Of a stretch of 6,351 bases of DNA, positions 1 to 5,058 are shown piece after piece; the first letter of the stretch is position 1, and every line of letters begins with the position of its first letter. The stretch is taken from assembly GCA_013297575.1 (NCBI GenBank), contig JAAFHO010000351.1, forward strand, positions 1 through 6,351, given 5' to 3'. The notes under the pieces were generated by a model. That model was not told where the DNA came from. It saw only the letters and a program-made list of their open reading frames with translations, and did not search any database. The DNA comes from Chitinophagales bacterium (GTDB taxonomy: Bacteria > Bacteroidota > Bacteroidia > Chitinophagales > Saprospiraceae). Position numbers and translations under genes: made by a program.

Positions 1-449
1 CCGCCGAAATAGAGGCTCGTGCCCAACAACGCGCCCAACAGGCCGCCGCCGAGCAACGCGCCGCCGATGCCGAAGCGATGGCCGCTCAAGAACGATTAGC
101 GCGTATAGAAGCCGACCGACGAAGAAAACGTGCTAGAATGTTGGCTTTGGCTGCTATATTTGGTTTGATACTCGCTTCTGTATTTGGGATACTTGCCTTT
201 GGTGCGCGAGACAAGGCAAAAGATAACGAACGAAATGCAATAGAGCAACAACACAAAGCAGAAGCTGCCCTCAAATTGGTCATTGAAATAAAAAAGGAAA
301 AAATAAATAACCAAATCAACCTTGATAAATCTGCCCAATTCTATTCATCGGAATCCAAAAAACGGAACTTGCTACATGTGATAGATAGTTTGGAGCGTAA
401 CAAAGCACCGCTTAGCGAAATTTTATTAATTTTAGAGAAAAAACAATGA
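1..449 (+). CDS. C-terminal fragment of a single-pass membrane protein with coiled coils (5'-truncated)
   Basis: The reading frame is open from the left edge (first full codon at 3) to TGA at 447-449, giving 148 visible codons. The ATG at 78 is internal, because the same coiled-coil pattern runs through it from upstream. Visible residues 1-44 are an Ala/Gln/Glu/Arg-rich charged helix ending in the basic cluster RRRKRAR. Residues about 46-68 form one hydrophobic transmembrane helix. Residues about 69-100 form a second charged coiled coil, followed by a Lys/Ser-rich stretch and a short Leu/Ile-rich helix at the end. By the positive-inside rule the N-terminal side should be cytoplasmic and the last 80 or so residues periplasmic. 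The layout of coiled coil, basic flank, helix and coiled coil is common behind STAND/NACHT, caspase-like or TIR domains in Bacteroidota signalling proteins. That is inference, since no enzymatic domain is in the window. The stop overlaps the next start (ATGA), so the two genes are probably one operon. Codons 1-26 are much more GC-rich than the rest. Confidence 0.8.
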   Translation, partial: AEIEARAQQRAQQAAAEQRAADAEAMAAQERLARIEADRRRKRARMLALAAIFGLILASVFGILAFGARDKAKDNERNAIEQQHKAEAALKLVIEIKKEKINNQINLDKSAQFYSSESKKRNLLHVIDSLERNKAPLSEILLILEKKQ

Positions 450-2638
450 AATCTTTAATAAATTGCTGTATTCTTCTGCTTATTCCTCTCTTAGCATCTG
501 CACAAGATTGCGATGAAAAACTCCGTATTGCCCGTAAATCTAAAGAACGCGGCGATTACCGACTCGCCATTACGCAGTACCAAGCCGCCGCTGCCGATTG
601 TGGCGATCGGGATACGGTAAAGGCCAACCAAATCAAAACCGGAATACTTGATATATTTATCGAAATTGAAGGACTAAAAACAAAAGCAGAAAAAGCCCTT
701 CAAGATGCTAAAATACAACAAAAAATAGCCACTAAGGCTAAAGAGGAAGCCGTTAAAAAAAACATATTATTAGAAAGTCAAAAAGAAGAAACGGAATACC
801 AAAGATGCATTGCGGTAGAAGCCAGGGATTCGCTCAAGTTACTACTCCTTAAGAGCTACGAACTCCAAAATACTTTCCCCGATACCAATACCTACAAATA
901 CCTTTATAAAACAGGCATTCAACGCTTTAAATACGATACCAGCGCGCAAGCCAGGGACTACCAAAATGCATTGGCCTATTTTGCATTGGCTCGTTTTTTA
1001 AAACCCAACGATACGCTTGGCTATTTGGTACGCTGCTCTCAAAAAGGGATTTCAGCAGATTCATCTTTCTTATCTGGTGATTTAATTACTGCAAAAATAC
1101 ATTACGATTCTATTAAAATATTATTGAGTATCATTAATAAGGAATCCAGTTTTGAAGACGAACGATTACGCCAAATTCAAGAAGTGAAGAAATTATATGC
1201 CGATTTCACCCAAGCAACACCCGTTAATACTGAAATATTGAAACTTACCGGTAATTGGTGGACAATACCCAAAGCATTCAAGATGTACGACAAGGCAAAA
1301 GGTATTGAATTCCGCAATAACCTATCAAACTTCAAACAATTTCCCGAAGTAATGACCAAATTTGACCAATTGACATCCGTTACTTTTGAAAATTGCATCA
1401 ATATTCGCTTTTTAGAAAACTGGGACTCTGTCAAAAATATTCAGAAGATTACTGTGAAGGACAACCTTAATCTTTATGCATTGAAAAACCTTTTTTTGCT
1501 ACAAGATTTGGAGTATTTAAGTGTCAATAATTGCCCCGCTCTCACCTTGGTAGAGGGTTGCCGAAAATTGACTAATTTTAGCACCGAACAAAGTCCGCAA
1601 CTGCGTGTAAATAACTTACTTTTAGATAACCAGATGCTCGAATCGGTCGATTTGGCCGACCTCACCAATGATTCCATTAATATTGGAAACCTGACCAATC
1701 TAAAAACGCTCAAACTCGCTCGGATGAGCATCAAAGATATACATGGCCTCGATCAAACAAGTAGCCTACAAACGCTCAGTATTGATCAATTAATGCGATT
1801 AACATCCTTTGCGCCACCCACACAACTCACCGCAGTTACCGTCAATAATTGCGATAATCTTGCCAATATTGACAACTGGAAACCTTCCCAATACCTTGAA
1901 AAACTGGTACTGAGCGACAATGAGCAACTACAAAAAATGCCAGATTGGCGCGATTATCCTAAGTTAAAGAAGATTTTGATTCAAAATGACCCCGATATTA
2001 CCCGTATTAGGGGTACAAAATCTTTAAAAAACGTTGACAAAATTTACCTGATAAATAATCCCAACCTGATTACCAATAGTGTACATATCGGTTATGGGTA
2101 TGAATGGGGTGTTAATATTACCAGTTATAAAATAGAAGTGGAACGCCGGAGACGCACTAAGTTTTTTGGCGGAAAACCCGATCTTGGCTTTAAGGCCGTA
2201 GCCGCTTACGCCCAGAAAAAATTTGATTACGACCCCACCATACAGCGCAAAGCCAAAGGATTTATTATTGGTGGCGTGATCAATTACTACTCTCCGTATT
2301 GGGTTTACACGGGTGCGGGTTTGGGGTTTGGCAATTTCAGAAGCACCTTTACCGATGGAACAGAACTGCCTGCGAATAATCATATTGTATGGATCAATAA
2401 TTTGGGCGCTCAATTTGCCCCTTATTTCCTAAAAAAAGACAAGCTTAGTATTAATATGGATCTTTATACTGTATTTCTCAGCCGCGACTATTATATACTA
2501 CCGTCTTTTGGTATTACTTACTATCATACCCTTGGTTTTCATAGAAAAACATACTTTATTCGTCCAGGAGATGCAAGAAGAAACATAAAGCACAATAAAG
2601 GGAATTCTAACTTGAAAAATATTGGAACGGGGTTTTAG
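446..2638 (+). CDS. Exported TPR / coiled-coil / leucine-rich-repeat protein with C-terminal beta-barrel-like domain
   Basis: This is a complete 730-residue protein of unknown function. The start is chosen because it gives a clean signal peptide (hydrophobic core, predicted cleavage ASA|Q at 19/20) and overlaps the upstream stop as ATGA, which suggests translational coupling. The purine-rich TTTAGAGAAAA just upstream may help initiation. Residues 24-58 look like a TPR helix pair. Residues about 66-130 are a Lys/Glu/Ala-rich coiled coil. Residues about 148-254 contain further TPR-like helices (YQNALAYFALARFLKPND). Residues about 306-543 hold ten or so degenerate repeats of 20-24 residues with the LxxLxLxxN pattern (LEYLSVNNCPAL, LEKLVLSDNEQL, VDKIYLINNPNL), an LRR solenoid. 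Residues about 545-700 alternate aromatic/hydrophobic and polar residues in six to eight probable strands (YWVYTGAGLGFGNF, LPSFGITYYHTLGFH), like a small outer-membrane barrel. A basic tail follows and the last residue is Phe. I infer outer-membrane anchoring with TPR and LRR parts in the periplasm. A soluble beta domain is the alternative. No catalytic motif is seen. Confidence 0.9.
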   Translation: MKSLINCCILLLIPLLASAQDCDEKLRIARKSKERGDYRLAITQYQAAAADCGDRDTVKANQIKTGILDIFIEIEGLKTKAEKALQDAKIQQKIATKAKEEAVKKNILLESQKEETEYQRCIAVEARDSLKLLLLKSYELQNTFPDTNTYKYLYKTGIQRFKYDTSAQARDYQNALAYFALARFLKPNDTLGYLVRCSQKGISADSSFLSGDLITAKIHYDSIKILLSIINKESSFEDERLRQIQEVKKLYADFTQATPVNTEILKLTGNWWTIPKAFKMYDKAKGIEFRNNLSNFKQFPEVMTKFDQLTSVTFENCINIRFLENWDSVKNIQKITVKDNLNLYALKNLFLLQDLEYLSVNNCPALTLVEGCRKLTNFSTEQSPQLRVNNLLLDNQMLESVDLADLTNDSINIGNLTNLKTLKLARMSIKDIHGLDQTSSLQTLSIDQLMRLTSFAPPTQLTAVTVNNCDNLANIDNWKPSQYLEKLVLSDNEQLQKMPDWRDYPKLKKILIQNDPDITRIRGTKSLKNVDKIYLINNPNLITNSVHIGYGYEWGVNITSYKIEVERRRRTKFFGGKPDLGFKAVAAYAQKKFDYDPTIQRKAKGFIIGGVINYYSPYWVYTGAGLGFGNFRSTFTDGTELPANNHIVWINNLGAQFAPYFLKKDKLSINMDLYTVFLSRDYYILPSFGITYYHTLGFHRKTYFIRPGDARRNIKHNKGNSNLKNIGTGF

Positions 2639-2680
2639 GAAATGATGAGCCGACTAAAAGGGTTTTCGCATGACAATTTC

Positions 2681-2761
2681 AGGTACAGCGCACCGCAATA
2701 TTTGTAGAAAATAGGCAAAATTAAGTTTGAAGGTGCCGTGCACCGCAATATTTGTAGAAAA
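2681..2761. repeat. Two-copy 31-bp direct repeat with small hairpin (copies 2681-2711 and 2731-2761)
   Basis: The two copies start 50 bp apart and are separated by 19 bp. The last 22 bases are identical (2690-2711 and 2740-2761: GCACCGCAATATTTG followed by TAGAAAA). The first nine match at six positions. In copy 2, GGTGC (2732-2736) and GCACC (2740-2744) can form a 5-bp stem around CGT. In copy 1 the same stem has one mismatch (GGTAC/GCACC). The array starts about 42 bp after the stop of the LRR protein gene. There is no T-run directly after the stem, so it is not a classical terminator. It may be two members of a dispersed intergenic repeat family or a paired protein-binding or RNA element. 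It is too short, and has too few copies, for a CRISPR array. Confidence 0.75.
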
Positions 2762-2824
2762 AAGTTAGAAAGGGTACACTTTTATTTTTGGTGAGATATT
2801 TTAAAATTTGTACGTGAATAAGAC

Positions 2825-2849
2825 TGTGTTTCTGAGTAAAGTAAACACA
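2825..2849. other. Inverted repeat TGTGTTT-N11-AAACACA
   Basis: The arms at 2825-2831 and 2843-2849 are perfectly complementary over 7 bp with an 11-nt gap. The site lies about 60 bp upstream of the -7 box of the radical SAM gene. It could be a binding site for a dimeric regulator or a weak hairpin at the end of the upstream operon. No T-tract follows, so a terminator is unlikely. A 7-bp match of this kind can also arise by chance in AT-rich DNA. Confidence 0.3.
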
Positions 2850-2905
2850 TGACAGGGAGATGTTTGCCAACTTAATTATCTACACTACCTAACACAAAAA
2901 TAAAC

Positions 2906-2913
2906 TACCTTTG
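2906..2913 (+). promoter_or_regulatory. Bacteroidota-type -7 promoter box (TACCTTTG) for the radical SAM gene
   Basis: TACCTTTG fits the Bacteroidota primary sigma factor -7 consensus TAnnTTTG. It lies 53 bp before the ATG at 2967, giving an expected start of transcription near 2917-2920 and a leader of about 47-50 nt. No good -33 TTG is present 17-24 bp upstream, which weakens the call. The following bases GACCTCCG are nearly the same as those after the second -7 box in this window (4889-4896), which supports a real promoter. Confidence 0.6.
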
Positions 2914-2926
2914 ACCTCCGTTGCCC

Positions 2927-2949
2927 GCGTGTCGCAAGTCAAAACACGC
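2927..2949 (+). promoter_or_regulatory. Possible 5' leader hairpin GCGTGT-N11-ACACGC
   Basis: Perfect 6-bp GC-rich arms at 2927-2932 and 2944-2949 flank an 11-nt loop. They lie between the expected transcription start and the ATG at 2967, ending 17 nt before the start codon. An alternative, weaker pairing TTGC (2921-2924) with GCAA (2934-2937) would compete with it. If it forms in RNA it could affect mRNA stability or ribosome access. It matches no riboswitch class that I recognise, and it is much too short for a cobalamin riboswitch. Confidence 0.3.
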
Positions 2950-2966
2950 AATTTAACACGACACAC

Positions 2967-4631
2967 ATGAAGGTTCTTTTAACCACACTAAACGCAAAGT
3001 ATATCCATATCAACTTGGCAATCAGGTTGTTATACGAACTAAACCACGAAGAGCATCCCGGTTTAGCGTGGAAAGAATTTACCATCAAAGAAGACAAAGA
3101 CGGTGTGGCTCGTTACTGCGCTGACTATGAATTGGTGGCTTTTAGTTGCTATATTTGGAATATTACTCAAACCCTCGAAGTTGCCAAACGCATCAAAGCC
3201 ATTAACCCAGCGATTAAAATTCTATTGGGCGGCCCTGAAGTCAGTTATGATTGGCAGGACATCATTATCCAAGATCAAATAGATTATATCATTACGGGCG
3301 AAGGTGAAACGCCCTTTAGTCAATTCCTCAAATCGTATCCGTATATTGAGCAGGTAACCAGCCTAGTGCGCAAGGAAAATGGCGAAATATTTACCAGCGC
3401 GCCTGCGCCCATGTTCGATCTACTGGAATACCGCGATATACTGCCCTACCGCGAAGATCCGCCCGAGGAACTGTACAATAAAGTATGTTATATCGAAACC
3501 TCACGCGGGTGTCCATACAAGTGCGAATTTTGTTTGGCCAGCCTCGATAATAAGGTACGCTACTTACCCAATGCCACCATCAAAGCGCATTTATTGCACC
3601 TGATGACACATGGCAGGGTCATCAAATTCCTAGATCGCACGTTTAATATTAAGCGCGATTTTACGATTGATATATTCACGTTTATTTTGGAACACCACCG
3701 CCCGGGTAATGTATTCCAATTTGAGATCACAGCGGATATTCTTCACCCCGATATTATCAAATTTATACAAGAAAAGGTACCAAAAGGTCTTTTTCGGTTC
3801 GAAATTGGGATTCAAACGGTGAATCAAGCCGCTAATTTGGAAGTAAGCCGTAAGCAAAGTTTTGAAAAAACCAAAAGCATTATCCTTCAATTGCAAGATA
3901 AAGTGGAAATGCACCTCGACCTTATTGTGGGGCTTGCACTCGATTATTGGGACGATATAAAATACAGTTTTGAGGAAGTGTTCAAACTCTTTCCACCAGA
4001 ATTACAGTTGGGTTTCCTCAAATTCCTCAAAGGGACACCCATGCGCGATAAACTCGACCAACATGGTTTTGTATTTGACCCAAATCCGCCTTATCAGATC
4101 ATAGAAAGCAATTACCTTTCTAAAGAGCAATTGCAAAAAATAGAAGTGTTGGAAAACGCTTTAGAAATTTATTGGAACAAAAAACGCGCACCTTATACGC
4201 TACAATATGTAACGGCCAAATATAGTATTTTTGAGTTCTTGATGGGACTTGGCCACCATTTTGGAACCGACCACGACTACCACAAATACGCGCTGACCAA
4301 CGTATTTGATAAATTATATACATACGCACAACAAGTCTTTCCTGAAGATCAGATCCTACAAGAGTTCATTGCTATCGACTATTATTTGTTCCACAAAATA
4401 CGCCCTAAAGTGCAGTATGTGGGAGAGGTGGATCATGCGCAACGCAACCTTATCATCCAACAAGCAGGCTTGAACCACCACAAATTCCGGTTTGTTATTC
4501 TTGCGTTACATTTCAATTTTGAACAATTTGCAACGAATAGGCAATTAGAAATGATACCTTCCGAATTGGTGATTCAATACGATGGAACGGAAAAGCCGAT
4601 TTGGAAAATGATGGATTTGGTGGTGGGATAA
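2967..4631 (+). CDS. B12-binding-domain radical SAM protein with DUF4080-like C-terminus
   Basis: This is a complete protein of 554 residues. Residues about 1-130 form a Rossmann-like cobalamin-binding-type domain, with the family start MKVLLTTLNAKYIH, a GGPEV turn at 88-92 and the GEGE motif near 110-113. The classical DxHxxG lower-ligand motif is absent, as in many proteins of this class, so cobalamin would bind without a protein His ligand, or not at all. Residues about 174-360 form the radical SAM core, with the cluster motif C182-x3-C186-x2-C189 (GCPYKCEFC), followed by FLDRTFNIK and FRFEIGIQT strand motifs. The region from about 385 to 545 resembles DUF4080, the usual partner domain. 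The family cleaves S-adenosylmethionine reductively to make a radical in the cytoplasm. The substrate is unknown, and methylation or a ring rearrangement are possible. The gene seems monocistronic, with gaps of 328 bp before and 427 bp after it. The start is supported by the conserved N-terminus. There is no clear Shine-Dalgarno sequence. Confidence 0.93.
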   Translation: MKVLLTTLNAKYIHINLAIRLLYELNHEEHPGLAWKEFTIKEDKDGVARYCADYELVAFSCYIWNITQTLEVAKRIKAINPAIKILLGGPEVSYDWQDIIIQDQIDYIITGEGETPFSQFLKSYPYIEQVTSLVRKENGEIFTSAPAPMFDLLEYRDILPYREDPPEELYNKVCYIETSRGCPYKCEFCLASLDNKVRYLPNATIKAHLLHLMTHGRVIKFLDRTFNIKRDFTIDIFTFILEHHRPGNVFQFEITADILHPDIIKFIQEKVPKGLFRFEIGIQTVNQAANLEVSRKQSFEKTKSIILQLQDKVEMHLDLIVGLALDYWDDIKYSFEEVFKLFPPELQLGFLKFLKGTPMRDKLDQHGFVFDPNPPYQIIESNYLSKEQLQKIEVLENALEIYWNKKRAPYTLQYVTAKYSIFEFLMGLGHHFGTDHDYHKYALTNVFDKLYTYAQQVFPEDQILQEFIAIDYYLFHKIRPKVQYVGEVDHAQRNLIIQQAGLNHHKFRFVILALHFNFEQFATNRQLEMIPSELVIQYDGTEKPIWKMMDLVVG

Positions 4632-4776
4632 TGTTTTGACTTCCTCTTTTTTTGTTAACGGCGGAGCAAGGAATGCATTTTAAGAAAAAAGGCAGAATCC
4701 TTATAAAATACGATTTTTTAAACGCGTATAAAATATTAAATTGAATTTATGTTCCAAAAACAATTTCCACAAAACT

Positions 4777-4798
4777 TAATTCTGCGCAAAGCGAATTA
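4777..4798. other. Bulged hairpin TAATTC-T-GC / GC-GAATTA
   Basis: Arms TAATTC (4777-4782) and GAATTA (4793-4798) pair fully. After a bulged T at 4783, GC (4784-4785) pairs with GC (4791-4792), closing a GCAAA loop. That gives eight pairs with one bulge. It lies about 150 bp after the radical SAM stop and has no T-tract behind it. It may stabilise the 3' end of that transcript or be an operator. Evidence is limited to the symmetry. Confidence 0.35.
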
Positions 4799-4811
4799 GG
4801 CATTTACATCC

Positions 4812-4855
4812 GCGTGTTAAAACCTGTCCAAAGCATAAAAAAAATTAACCCACGC
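4812..4855. other. Inverted repeat GCGTGTTAA-N24-TTAACCCACGC
   Basis: GCGTG plus TTAA (4812-4820) pairs with TTAA plus CACGC (4845-4855), with an extra CC (4849-4850) in the right arm. That is nine pairs with a two-base bulge and a 24-nt, A-rich loop. It ends directly next to the TTAAAA palindrome at 4856 and lies just upstream of the candidate promoter. It could be a regulator site for the downstream gene or a hairpin at the end of read-through RNA. Confidence 0.3.
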
Positions 4856-4870
4856 TTAAAATTGTTTTAA
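4856..4870. promoter_or_regulatory. Palindrome TTAAAA-TTG-TTTTAA over the candidate -33 site
   Basis: The 6-bp arms at 4856-4861 and 4865-4870 are perfectly symmetric around TTG at 4862-4864. That TTG is the only reasonable -33 candidate for the -7 box at 4889. A dimeric regulator bound here would block or replace contact of the sigma factor with the -33 region. AT-only arms are common by chance, so the call is weak. Confidence 0.3.
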
Positions 4871-4896
4871 TAATCGAGTTATGTAACTTACCTTTG
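4862..4896 (+). promoter_or_regulatory. Bacteroidota-type promoter of the secreted multidomain protein gene
   Basis: The -7 box TACCTTTG is at 4889-4896 and a candidate -33 TTG is at 4862-4864. The spacer is 24 bp, slightly longer than usual. Positions 4889-4903 match 2906-2920 upstream of the radical SAM gene at 13 of 15 bases (TACCTTTGAC then AC or CT, then CCG). Transcription would start near 4900-4903, leaving a leader of roughly 155 nt before the ATG at 5059. Confidence 0.6.
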
Positions 4897-4918
4897 ACAC
4901 CCGATTATCTCCAAACTA

Positions 4919-5017
4919 ATGCAATTTTTAGCGTCATTTAAACCTATACTTTTACAAACATATTCTTTACCCGTAGCTATTGCTTACAGTAGTTATACTT
5001 TTTACACCTTTTTTTGA
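4919..5017 (+). other. Possible 32-codon leader ORF in the 5' untranslated region
   Basis: An ATG at 4919 opens a 32-codon frame (MQFLASFKPILL...) that ends at TGA 5015-5017, about 40 bp before the main start. It lies just after the predicted transcription start and encodes a hydrophobic, Tyr/Phe-rich peptide. It has no Shine-Dalgarno sequence and no visible attenuator arrangement such as repeated codons for one amino acid beside alternative stems. It is probably a chance frame, listed because of its position. Confidence 0.12.
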
Positions 5018-5027
5018 ATTTCAAAAA
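5011..5027. other. AT-rich inverted repeat TTTTTGA-ATT-TCAAAAA in the leader
   Basis: The 7-bp arms at 5011-5017 and 5021-5027 enclose a 3-nt loop, about 32 bp before the ATG of the secreted-protein gene. Six of its pairs are or flank A-T runs, so a stem in RNA would be weak. It could affect ribosome loading or simply reflect low-complexity DNA. Confidence 0.25.
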
Positions 5028-5058
5028 TTTTCAAATCATTTCACAATTTCTTTAGCGT

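Larger units (their letters stand above)
4632..5058. other. 427-bp intergenic region with inverted repeats, promoter and long leader
   Basis: This AT-rich stretch separates the radical SAM gene from the secreted-protein gene. No convincing gene is seen on either strand. It holds a T-run just after the stop (4648-4654) without an upstream stem, the short direct repeat TATAAAATA (4702-4710 and 4727-4735), three inverted repeats listed separately, a promoter near 4862-4896 and a probable leader of roughly 155 nt. No standard rho-independent terminator was found, so how transcription of the upstream gene ends is unclear. Confidence 0.7.

Noticed and set aside
78..449. Complete short gene starting at ATG 78
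   Set aside because: The same frame and coiled-coil composition continue upstream to the window edge with no stop, and no start signals are seen at 78, so this is the tail of a larger gene.
2642..2707. Small ORF of 21 codons directly after the LRR protein gene
   Set aside because: Too short, no ribosome-binding site, and its end lies inside the direct repeat, so it is best explained by chance.
2681..2761. CRISPR array made of the two direct repeats
   Set aside because: Only two copies with a 19-bp spacer, imperfect at one end, and no cas genes nearby.
2914..2966. Cobalamin riboswitch before the B12-type radical SAM gene
   Set aside because: The leader is only about 50 nt, far too short for a cobalamin riboswitch, and no B12-box-like sequence is seen.
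4632..4700. Rho-independent terminator after the radical SAM gene
   Set aside because: There is a T-run at 4648-4654 but no GC-rich stem before it. The only nearby stem (AAGG/CCTT) is 4 bp long and not followed by T residues.
4749..4799. 16-codon ORF in the second intergenic region
   Set aside because: Very short, no initiation signal, and overlaps the bulged hairpin.
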